Part shown: one piece after another, positions 10,004 through 18,501 of the stretch
Position numbering within the stretch: the stretch's first letter is position 1
How the letters are laid out: each line of letters opens with the position of its first letter
NCBI GenBank assembly: GCA_018242525.1
Contig: JAFEBS010000014.1
Span: 75,631 to 139,630 of the forward strand
Reading direction: 5' to 3'
Length of the DNA: 64,000 nucleotides
Source of the DNA: Planctomycetota bacterium
GTDB taxonomy: Bacteria > Planctomycetota > Planctomycetia > Planctomycetales > Planctomycetaceae
Program-made: the position numbers and the translations under genes
Notes under the pieces: model-generated
Database searches by the model: none
What the model was told of the DNA's origin: nothing
The model's input: only the letters and a program-made list of their open reading frames with translations

Positions 10004-10504
10004 TTAGGGAAGGAAAACCCATTCAGAGAATGTCGCAGCTTGTCCACAGGGCCGACCGTTTTCGTCGATCAGGTTCCAGACGGTGGCCCGGTCGATGCGG
10101 AAACGACGGCCGGTACTGCTGATCCGAATCCCTCGATAATCATCCACGTACCCGTCCCGCCGGGTTCGTTCCAGCAGTTGCGCCCGTTCGTCGCGATGCA
10201 TCGGTTCAGCCGTCAACCGGGACGGCGTTTGCAGGAATTGTGTCAGGGACATTTCCCACAACTCGAGCGCGACGTGATTCCCGTAGTTCAGGATGGGATC
10301 GGGCTGTGTCCCATGCGAGACGACCACGAACGGTGCCTGATGGAGTGCCACCGCTTGATCATGCACAGTCCCTTGCCGTGGCAGCAGTTCCCGACCGGTC
10401 CAATGACGGTACGAATCCAGCAGGATTTGCGTCTGTTCCAGCCAGCCGACAGGGAGTGAAGCATCCATTGAGGTCGTCGAGTTCTCGTCCGTCACTGCAA
10501 ACAT
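10004..10504 (-). CDS. MEKHLA domain protein
   Basis: About 166 residues from the ATG at 10504; the longer reading to 10600 adds a basic, proline-rich stretch without homology. The body matches the MEKHLA domain (PAS-like fold): ILLDSYRHWTGRELLP, APFVVVSHGTQPDPILNYGN, ALELWEMS, PSRLTAEPMHRDERAQLLER, GIRISSTGRRFRIDRATVWN and a final GQAATF. The domain was named from plant HD-ZIP III proteins and also occurs as a free-standing bacterial protein of unknown ligand, so a sensory or ligand-binding role is an inference. It is divergent from the sigma factor gene, with a 240-base shared upstream region. Confidence 0.8.
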   Translation of the reverse strand: MFAVTDENSTTSMDASLPVGWLEQTQILLDSYRHWTGRELLPRQGTVHDQAVALHQAPFVVVSHGTQPDPILNYGNHVALELWEMSLTQFLQTPSRLTAEPMHRDERAQLLERTRRDGYVDDYRGIRISSTGRRFRIDRATVWNLIDENGRPCGQAATFSEWVFLP

Positions 10505-10743
10505 CTCCAGGATTAGTAGGGGTGGGACAGGTCGGTGAAACGGTCTGATCCACCGGATCGGGGAGACCGGTATAATACGTTGGTTTTTGGTAAGATTCAC
10601 GAAAGGTGAGCAGTCGATATCGCCCGAAGTTCTGTCTGTCCGTAGAATCAGGATCCAATTCTGTTCTGTGGCTCAATTCTCTGGAGTTAACGCCGGATGG
10701 TTCTGGAGTTGAAGTTCCGTCGGTAATGCAAGAGGTAAGGTTG

Positions 10744-11481
10744 ATGCAGGGTGGCCAATACAACGGGATGTCGGGCGATTCGGGTGGCTACCAGTCCGTT
10801 CGAGCGACTGAACTTGTGAATCGTGTGATCCAGGGTGATCGCGACGCGTTGGCCGAATTGTTTTCCATCTACCGGCCGCGTTTGTGGCGACTGGTGGCGT
10901 TTCGCCTGCATCCCCAGTTGCAGGGACGAATCGATGCCGACGATGTCTTGCAGGATGCGTGGCTGCGCGCCGTCGACCGGATCGATTCGTTCTTAAAGGA
11001 CGCCGCGACGTCTTCCTTCCTGTGGTTTCGAACGATCGTCAGCCAGACTCTGGTCGATTTGCACCGGTTTCACATGGGAGCTCAGAAGCGGTCCGCCGCC
11101 CGCGAGTTTTCGATCAATCGGGGCTGGAGTTCAGAATCGACCTCGTCCGCAATGTCGTTCCATCTGCAACAACCGACGAAATCACCCAGCAGCACCCTGG
11201 GGCGCGCCGAACAGGCCAGGCAACTGGAGGCCGCTCTGCAGGGAATGAACGAAAATGACCGCGAAGTCCTGGCGTTGCGACACTTCGAGGAACTGACCAA
11301 TGGCGAAACGGCGCGGGTCCTGAACATGACGGAACAGGCCGCCAGTGCCCGCTATGTTCGTGCGTTGGCGCGACTGAAGCAGATTCTGGAAGTCTTCCCC
11401 GGCGGATTTGAAGGGGCACTACAATTTGGATTTCCGTCGCGTGGAGCACGGCCCGATCAGGACCGGACTCAGGAATCATGA
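10744..11481 (+). CDS. ECF-type RNA polymerase sigma factor
   Basis: A 245-residue sigma factor from the ATG at 10744, which has GAGGT 7 bases upstream; the frame is open to 10606 but without a comparable site. Region 2 is visible as ALAELFSIYRPRLWRLVAF and DADDVLQDAWLRAVDRID. Region 4 is EVLALRHFEELTNGETARVL with the recognition helix in MTEQAASARYVRALARL. The linker is Ser-rich. Its stop overlaps the start of the protein kinase gene (ATGA at 11478-11481), so the two are translationally coupled. This points to the planctomycete arrangement in which a kinase controls a partner ECF factor instead of an anti-sigma factor. Confidence 0.9.
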   Translation: MQGGQYNGMSGDSGGYQSVRATELVNRVIQGDRDALAELFSIYRPRLWRLVAFRLHPQLQGRIDADDVLQDAWLRAVDRIDSFLKDAATSSFLWFRTIVSQTLVDLHRFHMGAQKRSAAREFSINRGWSSESTSSAMSFHLQQPTKSPSSTLGRAEQARQLEAALQGMNENDREVLALRHFEELTNGETARVLNMTEQAASARYVRALARLKQILEVFPGGFEGALQFGFPSRGARPDQDRTQES

Positions 11482-12773
11482 ACGCATCGGGCGATGACTT
11501 CGAGCTGGACGGTTTACCCGTCCCGGATGATTCGACGGGCTTGCAGTCGCGAGACTCTCTGGAACTGTTGCTCAGTCAGTTTGCGGACGAAGTCCGTGCC
11601 GGTTCGATGCCCTCGATCGAAGACTACGTCGCTCGCAATCCGCATTGTGCCGGCGAAATCCGCGAATTGTTTCCACTTGTCTTCAGCCTGGAACAGTGGA
11701 AGAGCAACAAGGAAGTCGAGTGTCTGCGGAACAATGTTCCGGACGATTTCAGTGTCGAGGCGTTTGGGGACTACAAGGTTGTCCGCGAACTTGGTCGCGG
11801 CGGGATGGGAGTTGTGTTTTATGCCGTTCACACCAAGTCGCACCGGCCGGTCGCCGTCAAACTGCTGCCGTGGCGTTACGCCGCCGACATGACACGCTGG
11901 AAGGAACGGTTTCATCGGGAAGCCGCGACAATTGCCGCACTGCGACACAAAAACATTGTCCAGGTCTATTCCTTTGGACGCCACGAAGGTTACTACTATT
12001 ACGTGATGCAGTTCGTGGATGGCGTGGGACTGGATCGGATCATCAATCGGCTGCGCACTTCATCGCGACCGTGCGATGCTTCCGTGCTGGTAGCCCAGAA
12101 TCACCCGGAAGGGATTCCCGTTCCGAAACCGGGTGAATTCCCGGATGAGGCCGCTCAAGGCGTGCTCGTGCTGATGCGGGACTCGTGGCGTGGCTTCGCC
12201 CGACTGGGGGAACAGGTTGCCTCGGCCCTGGCTCACGCTCATCAGCACGATGCCTTGCACAACGACATCAAGCCCAGCAATCTGCTCGTGAAACAAAACG
12301 GTCAGGTCATCGTCACCGACTTTGGAATCGGTCGATTGAACGCCGACGGAGAAGAGCTGGATCAACACGACAACGCCCAGGTCGGTACATTGCGGTATAC
12401 CGCTCCCGAACGACTGCACGGGCAGATCGACGCCCGTTGCGACATCTATGCGCTGGGGATTACGATGTACGAACTGGTGACCCAGGTGACTCCGTTCGAG
12501 TCGATCAATCGAGCGGAACTGCTCAATCGCGTCATCCATGAAGAACTGCCGCCGCCGTCGAAAATCATGCCGCAGATTCCCTATCCGCTGGAAACCATCA
12601 TCCTGAAGGCCATCGCTCGGGAACCCGATGACCGCTATGCCACCGCCATCGAAATGGCCGATGACCTGCGTCGATTCATCAACGGTCAACGGATTCATGC
12701 CACGCGGAAAAGCCTGCTTCAAAAGGCGATAAAGTGGTACCAGGCAATCCGCTCGAAGTCGCGCCGGATCTGA
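11478..12773 (+). CDS. Cytoplasmic Ser/Thr protein kinase coupled to the ECF sigma factor
   Basis: A 431-residue Hanks-type kinase. The glycine loop is GRGGMGVVF (107-115) and the ATP lysine is K128 in VAVKLLP. The catalytic loop reads HNDIKPSN (261-268), and the DFG motif is at 281-283. The loop has Asn where most kinases have Arg before the catalytic Asp, making it a non-RD kinase. About 50 residues rich in Pro and Gly (190-240) are inserted between the lobes. No membrane segment is present, unlike most planctomycete kinases. The N-terminal 95 residues have the form seen in kinases paired with ECF factors (ESL..FADEVRAG, EDYVARNP). The ATGA overlap with the sigma gene suggests they act together. 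Confidence 0.9.
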   Translation: MNASGDDFELDGLPVPDDSTGLQSRDSLELLLSQFADEVRAGSMPSIEDYVARNPHCAGEIRELFPLVFSLEQWKSNKEVECLRNNVPDDFSVEAFGDYKVVRELGRGGMGVVFYAVHTKSHRPVAVKLLPWRYAADMTRWKERFHREAATIAALRHKNIVQVYSFGRHEGYYYYVMQFVDGVGLDRIINRLRTSSRPCDASVLVAQNHPEGIPVPKPGEFPDEAAQGVLVLMRDSWRGFARLGEQVASALAHAHQHDALHNDIKPSNLLVKQNGQVIVTDFGIGRLNADGEELDQHDNAQVGTLRYTAPERLHGQIDARCDIYALGITMYELVTQVTPFESINRAELLNRVIHEELPPPSKIMPQIPYPLETIILKAIAREPDDRYATAIEMADDLRRFINGQRIHATRKSLLQKAIKWYQAIRSKSRRI

Positions 12774-12774
12774 G

Positions 12775-13575
12775 TCACACCTGCCCCGTCATTTTCCGCA
12801 CCAGATCAGGCAACTCGGCGACCGACGGAATGATGTATTGGGCACCGGAAGATCGGAACTCGTCACCGATTTCTGCGAGCCGTGACTGCAGTACAGTCGG
12901 GGAGAGATCAGCGACTTCCACCGCGGACAGGCCAAGGGCATTGCCAGTCCGAGTCACCGCCACCGCAATGGCACCCGAGTTGACGGCCGCTTCAATCCCC
13001 ACCATTGTGTCGTCAACCACCAGCACTGACGACATCGGATAGACACCCAATCGCTGGGCCGCCAGGAAATTCATCCAGGGAGCCGGCCGCCCCACGGGGA
13101 CATCATCCGAACAGATGATGACTTCCGGTGCGTAGCCCCCCTGTGCCGCCAGAGGCGCGACGACACTCATCAGTGCCCGCGTGTAGCCTGTCGTTGATCC
13201 AATTCGCAATCCCCGTTCCCGCAGTTCAGCGATCGCCCGCGGAATTCCGGGCAGAACGTCCGAACCCATTTTCGCCAGTGTTTCCATTTGCAGTGGCAGA
13301 AACTCGTGGTACATGGCATCGATCTCCGCTTCGGTCGGGGCGTGCCCGAACTGTTGCTGCCAGAGATCCGCGATCCGCGGACTGTTGGCAACCGCGGCGA
13401 TATGTTCGCGTTTTCCGCGTCCCATGGGGCCCCGGGCTTCGGCCACGGTGATGTCGATCCCCTGGCGCCGGAAGATTTCGACGAAGACCTGCGTCGGTGC
13501 GCGGCTGCCGTAATCGACCGTTGTACCGGCCCAGTCCAGCAAGACCGCTTTCAAGGGTTGTGCAAGGCTCGTCAT
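12775..13575 (-). CDS. phnX: Phosphonoacetaldehyde hydrolase (phosphonatase)
   Basis: PhnX cleaves the C-P bond of phosphonoacetaldehyde to acetaldehyde and phosphate. The 266-residue protein from the ATG at 13575 has the HAD nucleophile loop LLDWAGTTVDYG (Asp14), the Schiff-base lysine Lys55 in PMGRGKREHI, STTGYTRALM, the CSDDVPVGRPAPWMN loop typical of the family, and VVDDTMVGIEAA. The frame is open further upstream to 13719 but that part lies inside the next gene. The start overlaps the stop of the FAD oxidoreductase gene (ATGA, 13572-13575), so the two are coupled. It is the last gene of a three-gene phosphonate operon on the minus strand. Confidence 0.95.
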   Translation of the reverse strand: MTSLAQPLKAVLLDWAGTTVDYGSRAPTQVFVEIFRRQGIDITVAEARGPMGRGKREHIAAVANSPRIADLWQQQFGHAPTEAEIDAMYHEFLPLQMETLAKMGSDVLPGIPRAIAELRERGLRIGSTTGYTRALMSVVAPLAAQGGYAPEVIICSDDVPVGRPAPWMNFLAAQRLGVYPMSSVLVVDDTMVGIEAAVNSGAIAVAVTRTGNALGLSAVEVADLSPTVLQSRLAEIGDEFRSSGAQYIIPSVAELPDLVRKMTGQV

Positions 13576-14699
13576 GACCAATGCTCCCAATCCTGTTCCG
13601 CCAGGCCGAAGGCCATGGTCATCCCCGCTCCGCCAGTCCCCGTCCGAATGAATACGTCCGGCAGTGGCTCTGACTTGAAGATCGGCAACCCGGGATGTTT
13701 CGCATAGATGCCATGCCAACGCTGTTCAATCGTCCAGTCCGGCAGATCAATGACCGAATGCAATTCGCGCAGCATCAGTTCGTCAATCGCAGACTTGTCG
13801 AACGGTTCAATGTCGGTGTCATATTCGTGCGAGTCCCCCAGGACGACGCACCCTTCGTCATTCTGCGAGGCCATCACGTGGATCCCGAATCGATCCAGTT
13901 CCGGCGTCTCCGTGGCCACCCGGCGTTTCAATGTGTCCAGGCTGGGGCAGACGTCAAAGTTGTGGTAATGCCGCAGTGTCAGGCCGCTGGCCAGGTGGGG
14001 ACCGATTCGCCAGGTTCCGGCTTGTGATCGCGTCTTGAGCATTTGCAGTTTGCAGCGTTTCAAGCCTGAACGCTGCAGTTCGGCCGGAAACAGAGATTCA
14101 AAATCGGCACCGCCACAGATTATCACTCGATCGAATACCCATCGACGCGTGTCGGCGGCCAGTGTCCAGCCCGAATCGAGATCCATGATTGCCGTTGAGA
14201 ATTCAAAATGGACGTCGTACCGGGCCGACAGAAAGGCGGGAATCGATCGAATCGCCGCGGGGGGATTCACGCACAATTCGGTCGGGCTGAAAAGTCCGCC
14301 GATCAGGTTCACAGGATTTGCGGCCGGGGAGCGCATCCGTACCTGTTCTGCGGTGAGAAGAGTACATTCCACGCCCAACTGTGGTGCGAGATCGGCAAAC
14401 TCGTGCAACACGGCCCACTCGTCGTCCCGGTGCGCCAGATGGATCGACCCGCAGGGCACCACCCACACGTTTCCTTCGCTGGCGAGTTGCAACCATCGTG
14501 CGCGACTGCGCATCGCGACAGCGTGTGCATCACCGGCCGGTTGTCCAATCGGCCAGACCATGCCAAAGTTTCGAATGGAGGCTCCACTGGCTTTCGGCGA
14601 ACGATCAAAAACCGTCACCCGGTGACCACGCTCTGCGGCCGACCAGGCGTGAGCCAGCCCCACAATTCCGGCCCCGACAACACCCACGTCCAATGCCAC
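13572..14699 (-). CDS. FAD-dependent oxidoreductase of phosphonate clusters (TIGR03364-like)
   Basis: A glycine-oxidase/DAO-type flavoprotein of 375 residues. I chose the GTG at 14699: it lies 2 bases after the preceding stop, has AGGAG at a proper distance, and places the dinucleotide motif VGAGIVG at residues 8-14. Other family features are RSPKASGASIRNFGMVWPIGQ and the C-terminal IRTGTGGAGMTMAFGLAE. Members of this family recur in phosphonate operons, and some are reported to oxidise 2-aminoethylphosphonate or its N-methyl form to phosphonoacetaldehyde. That fits the downstream phnX, and no PhnW transaminase is present in the window. The exact substrate is inferred. Confidence 0.88.
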   Translation of the reverse strand: MALDVGVVGAGIVGLAHAWSAAERGHRVTVFDRSPKASGASIRNFGMVWPIGQPAGDAHAVAMRSRARWLQLASEGNVWVVPCGSIHLAHRDDEWAVLHEFADLAPQLGVECTLLTAEQVRMRSPAANPVNLIGGLFSPTELCVNPPAAIRSIPAFLSARYDVHFEFSTAIMDLDSGWTLAADTRRWVFDRVIICGGADFESLFPAELQRSGLKRCKLQMLKTRSQAGTWRIGPHLASGLTLRHYHNFDVCPSLDTLKRRVATETPELDRFGIHVMASQNDEGCVVLGDSHEYDTDIEPFDKSAIDELMLRELHSVIDLPDWTIEQRWHGIYAKHPGLPIFKSEPLPDVFIRTGTGGAGMTMAFGLAEQDWEHWS

Positions 14700-14701
14700 A
14701 G

Positions 14702-15277
14702 TTACGACTCCTGGCTGTTGATCTGTAACACGGACGGCAGATATGTCACGAAATGTTCGAGCGTGGGCGTCTGCATTCGCGGAATCTTCGCCGCGTCGTC
14801 CCAGCGACGCAGGGCAACAGCACAGTCGCAAAATGGATTGGAACGAAACTCGGTCACTTCATCGTTCGTCATTGGGCCCCCTTGCAACTGCAGGCTCAAT
14901 ACGGATGGCGGACTGAGCACCCGCAGGTATTCGGGTTCGATGGAACACAGATATCGTTTGGCGGCCACGTGCAGCCGAACCGGTTCGACAACGTTCGGGC
15001 CAAATCGATGTCGCAGCCAGTTCGCGGCCAGGGATTCATGGTGATCGTCCACCCCGCGATCCGGGGCATCTTCCGGCAAATCGTGTAGCAGGTGACCGAC
15101 ATCATGCAACAGGGCCGCGGCAATCAAGGATGGCCGCGCGTGTGCCCGCTCGGCGAAACAGGCGGCTTGCAAAGCGTGCTCCAGTTGCGAAACCGATTCG
15201 CCGCCATACTGAGATTGGCCATGCCTGTGAAACAATTGAAGAACTTCGTCCAACGTCGATGTCTGGTCAGTCGGCAT
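14702..15277 (-). CDS. PhnZ-like HD-domain protein of phosphonate catabolism (TIGR03276-like)
   Basis: A 191-residue HD-domain protein. With the ATG at 15277 its residues line up almost number for number with the diiron oxygenase PhnZ: Tyr24 and Glu27 (QYGGESVSQLEH), His34, His58-Asp59 (LLHDVGHLLHD), His80 (DDHHESLA), His103 and Asp160/161 (RRWDDA). In PhnZ, Tyr24 and Glu27 belong to the substrate-gated site that tells the oxygenases from the HD hydrolases. It is therefore probably a mixed-valent diiron oxygenase that cleaves a C-P bond, not a phosphohydrolase. No PhnY-type hydroxylase is near. Starts at 15292 or 15313 remain possible. It leads the operon, divergent from the transporter. Confidence 0.88.
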   Translation of the reverse strand: MPTDQTSTLDEVLQLFHRHGQSQYGGESVSQLEHALQAACFAERAHARPSLIAAALLHDVGHLLHDLPEDAPDRGVDDHHESLAANWLRHRFGPNVVEPVRLHVAAKRYLCSIEPEYLRVLSPPSVLSLQLQGGPMTNDEVTEFRSNPFCDCAVALRRWDDAAKIPRMQTPTLEHFVTYLPSVLQINSQES

Positions 15278-15393
15278 CCGGGAAATCCTCATCAATTCTT
15301 TATCGGACGGCACGCGCTATTGGTTCGCGGAACAGTATAATCGGCCCGATCCTGTTCTGGTTTGGTGCTGGTGTTAGAAATCGGATAATTTTC

Positions 15394-16686
15394 ATGCCCG
15401 CCGTCACGACGGACGCTCGATCTTCAATCCGCGGACCTTCGGAATGGCTTTGGACGATCTGGGTCGTGCTGGCGGCATTTGGCTGCTATTTCTGCATGTA
15501 CGGGCTTCGCAAACCGTTCACTGCCGGCAGATATTCGGACTCGGTAGTCTGGGGACTTGGCTTCAAGACCGTCCTCGTGACATCTCAAGTGGCCGGGTAC
15601 ATGGTCTCGAAATTTGTCGGCATCAAGATCATCGCTGAGATGCCCCCAAGTCGTCGCGCCGTCACAATCCTGTGGTTGGTGATGTTTGCTGAAGCGGCGC
15701 TGATCGGATTTGGATTGCTGCCGCGTCCGTGGAACGCGGCCTGCTTGTTTCTGAACGGACTTCCGCTGGGAATGGTGTTTGGACTCTTCCTGGGATTCCT
15801 GGAGGGACGTCGGCTCACCGAGTTGCTGACCGCAGGACTGTGCGCCAGCTTCATACTGGCCGACGGGGTCACGAAAACCGTGGGAACGTGGCTGTTGGTA
15901 CGCGGGGTGGCCGAGGACTGGATGCCGGCGCTGGCAGGGGGGGTGTTCCTGTTGCCGTTACTGGGGTTCGTCGCCATGCTTGCTCAAGTTTCCCCCCCGA
16001 CCCCGCAGGATATCGCAGCGCGCGCCGTACGGAGCACAATGAGTCGTGAGGCTCGCTGGAGCTTTCTGCAGCGTTACGCGGTGGGACTGGTACCGCTGGT
16101 TCTGATGTATCTGGCAGTCACGGTCGTACGCAGCATCCGCGCGGATTTCTCGCCGGAAATCTGGTCCAGCCTGGGGACCACGACCGTACCGGCGACCTTC
16201 ACATGGTCCGAGATGACGATCGCATTGGGGGTGCTGGCCGTGAACGGCGGCGCGGTGCTGATCGTCGACAATCGCCGGGCGTTTTTTGTATCCCTGTCGA
16301 CCTGCGGCCTGGGTTTGGTGCTGCTATCGACGGCGCTGGTCGCCCGCAGCGGAGGACTGGTTAGCGATTTTGCATTTATGGTGATGATCGGACTTGGACT
16401 TTACCTGCCATACGTAGCGATGCACACGACTGTGTTTGAACGGATGCTGGGGATGACGCGCGAACGCGGAAACATCGGCTTTCTGATGTACGTTGCCGAT
16501 TCCATCGGATATCTGGGCTACGTGGTGGTCATGATGCTTCACAATTTTCTTTCGATGAAGGGTGGCGTGCTGATTCTGCTGACGATTGCCAGTTGGTCGA
16601 CAATTGGCGTGTCGACGGTCTGTCTGGTGGTGAGCTGGCGCTATTTCGGCCAACTGGTGCCAGAGCCCGTTGAGGAATTCGCATGA
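15394..16686 (+). CDS. DUF5690 family multi-spanning membrane protein, probable phosphonate-related transporter
   Basis: A 430-residue integral membrane protein with about eleven or twelve predicted segments. It matches the DUF5690 group: GCYFCMYGLRKPFTAGRY, KTVLVTSQVAGYMVSKFVGI, NGLPLGMVFGLFLGFLEGRR and ADSIGYLGYVVVMMLHNF. The layout resembles the major facilitator superfamily. The frame is open to 15130, but the ATG at 15394 opens directly on conserved sequence and leaves a plausible intergenic region. Its stop overlaps the start of the alcohol dehydrogenase gene (ATGA, 16683-16686). Position within the phosphonate cluster suggests uptake of a phosphonate or efflux of a product; that is inference. 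Confidence 0.82.
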   Translation: MPAVTTDARSSIRGPSEWLWTIWVVLAAFGCYFCMYGLRKPFTAGRYSDSVVWGLGFKTVLVTSQVAGYMVSKFVGIKIIAEMPPSRRAVTILWLVMFAEAALIGFGLLPRPWNAACLFLNGLPLGMVFGLFLGFLEGRRLTELLTAGLCASFILADGVTKTVGTWLLVRGVAEDWMPALAGGVFLLPLLGFVAMLAQVSPPTPQDIAARAVRSTMSREARWSFLQRYAVGLVPLVLMYLAVTVVRSIRADFSPEIWSSLGTTTVPATFTWSEMTIALGVLAVNGGAVLIVDNRRAFFVSLSTCGLGLVLLSTALVARSGGLVSDFAFMVMIGLGLYLPYVAMHTTVFERMLGMTRERGNIGFLMYVADSIGYLGYVVVMMLHNFLSMKGGVLILLTIASWSTIGVSTVCLVVSWRYFGQLVPEPVEEFA

Positions 16687-17774
16687 CAAACTCGCTTGCC
16701 GCCGTCTTCCAGGGTGATGCAGGCCGGATCAGCCTGCAGGAACTGCCAACGCCCGTGCCGCACGGGTCGGAAATGCTGGTCCGGGTCGTGGGCTGCACGC
16801 TGTGCGGGAGCGACTTGCATTCGTTTGACGGACGTCGCCAGGTCCCCGTTCCGACGGTGTTGGGGCACGAGATCGTGGGTGAGATTGTGGCTGTTGGGGA
16901 TTCCGGCCCACAGCATGATCTGGCCGGCAGGGAACTGGCGATTGGAGACCGGGTCACATGGGCGATCATGGCTCAGTGTGGCCGGTGCGGGATGTGTCAG
17001 CGAGGTCTTCCTCAAAAATGCCTGCACGGGGTGAAATACGGGCACGAAGCCATTCGACCGGGTCGCGAGTTGCTTGGCGGGCTGGCAGAACACTGCCTGC
17101 TGGTCTCAGGAACGTCGATCGTACGACTGCCGGACGAATTGCCACTGGCGGTTGCCTGTCCGGCCAGTTGTGCCACGGCCACCATCGCTGCCGCCATGGA
17201 AGCTGCCGGCGATTTGTCAGATCGAACGGTCTGCGTGTTTGGTGCCGGCATGCTGGGGCTGACCGCATGCGCGATGGGGAGATCGCTGGGAGCATCCGCA
17301 GTTGTGTGTGTAGATCCCATTGAAGTTCGACGGTGCCGGGCACTCCAGTTTGGAGCAACGCACTCGACATCACCGGAAGACCTGCTTCCGGTGGCGCGCG
17401 ACGTCGTTGGCGATTTTGGATTTGATGCCATTCTGGAATTGTCCGGGAATCCTGGTGCGTTTCACGCCGGATGGCCGCTGCTGCGAACCGGAGGCACCCT
17501 GGTGCTTGTCGGTTCCGTTTTTCCCGGCCCGCCAATACCAATGGCGCTCGAGCAGATTGTACGGCGGCATCTGAATATCCGCGGCATCCACAACTATGCG
17601 CCGCGCCACCTGCTGTCAGCCGTTGACTTCCTGACCGGAACATCTCCGCACGTTCCGTTTGCCGATTTGGTGACGGCCTGGTATCCGCTCCAATCGGTGG
17701 CCGATGCGTTCTTCAGATCGGCAGACCCGGGCGCGACCCGGATTGGAGTCGCCACGAAAGTGCCAGCGACGTAG
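16683..17774 (+). CDS. Zinc-dependent alcohol dehydrogenase of phosphonate clusters (TIGR03366-like)
   Basis: A medium-chain dehydrogenase of 363 residues. Catalytic zinc ligands are Cys41 (LCGSDLH) and His62-Glu63 (LGHEIVGE). The structural zinc cysteines are 99, 102, 105 and 113 (CGRCGMCQRGLPQKC). The nucleotide fold is marked by VFGAGMLGLTA and the following acid at CVDPIE. It resembles the alcohol dehydrogenase subgroup repeatedly found beside phosphonate genes. A role in handling an aldehyde or hydroxy-phosphonate is likely, but direction and substrate cannot be told. It is coupled to the transporter by a 4-base overlap and converges on the cobalamin gene. Confidence 0.85.
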   Translation: MTNSLAAVFQGDAGRISLQELPTPVPHGSEMLVRVVGCTLCGSDLHSFDGRRQVPVPTVLGHEIVGEIVAVGDSGPQHDLAGRELAIGDRVTWAIMAQCGRCGMCQRGLPQKCLHGVKYGHEAIRPGRELLGGLAEHCLLVSGTSIVRLPDELPLAVACPASCATATIAAAMEAAGDLSDRTVCVFGAGMLGLTACAMGRSLGASAVVCVDPIEVRRCRALQFGATHSTSPEDLLPVARDVVGDFGFDAILELSGNPGAFHAGWPLLRTGGTLVLVGSVFPGPPIPMALEQIVRRHLNIRGIHNYAPRHLLSAVDFLTGTSPHVPFADLVTAWYPLQSVADAFFRSADPGATRIGVATKVPAT

Positions 17775-17783
17775 TGATTCCAG

Positions 17784-18353
17784 TCAGCGGTTCGCGCCAG
17801 GGACCCACAACACGTCATTGCGGCCATCGTTGTTGGCGACGCGGGCCAGGACAAACAGCAGATCGGACAATCGGTTCAGGTAGATGGAAATCTGCGGATT
17901 GATCCGATCACGAACGGCCAGTTCCAAGACTCCGATTTCGACGCGGCGACAAACCGTCCGCGCGTGATGCAGATGGGCGGCGACTGGCAAACCGCCCGGC
18001 AGAATAAAGCTCTTCAGTGGCTGCAGTCGCTCGTTTGCGGCGTCGATCCAATGTTCCAGTTGTTCCACCTGTGCGGACGATACGCGCAGCGGCGGATGCG
18101 CGGGAGCGGTCTCCGTTTCGGGAACGCACAGGTCGGCACCAATGTCGAACAGGTCATTCTGAATTCTCAAGAGTATCTCGGACAGATCCGCCGATGGACC
18201 GGCGGCGAGTGTCATGCCAAGGATGGCATTGAGTTCATCGACGCCACCGTACGCGACAATCCGTGCATCCGTCTTGGAAACTCGACACCCGTCACCCAGG
18301 GAAGTCTCACCGGTATCCCCGGTCCTGGTGTAAATCCGATTCAAGAAAACCAT
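17784..18353 (-). CDS. ATP:cob(I)alamin adenosyltransferase, PduO type
   Basis: This enzyme adenosylates cob(I)alamin to the B12 coenzyme. The 189-residue protein opens with NRIYTRTGDTGETSLGDG, the ATP-binding motif of PduO-type enzymes, then KTDARIVAYGGVDELNAILG, and ends with CRRVEIGVLE and LNRLSDLLFVLAR. AGGAAC lies just upstream of the ATG at 18353; an ATG pair 8 codons earlier (18377) is possible. The gene stands alone, convergent with the dehydrogenase and divergent from coaE. No cobalamin riboswitch was recognised upstream. Confidence 0.9.
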   Translation of the reverse strand: MVFLNRIYTRTGDTGETSLGDGCRVSKTDARIVAYGGVDELNAILGMTLAAGPSADLSEILLRIQNDLFDIGADLCVPETETAPAHPPLRVSSAQVEQLEHWIDAANERLQPLKSFILPGGLPVAAHLHHARTVCRRVEIGVLELAVRDRINPQISIYLNRLSDLLFVLARVANNDGRNDVLWVPGANR

Positions 18354-18501
18354 CTGAAGTTCCTGTTGAGGCATCATCCATCCAAATCGTGATCGTACCG
18401 ATCGACATCAAGACTGGCGACCGATCCGATTGACACCCGGCAGGTGGTGCTGCACGATGGTGGAAACCCAAGTGTCCTGTCCGCAGAAGCGCGTGTCGAC
18501 A

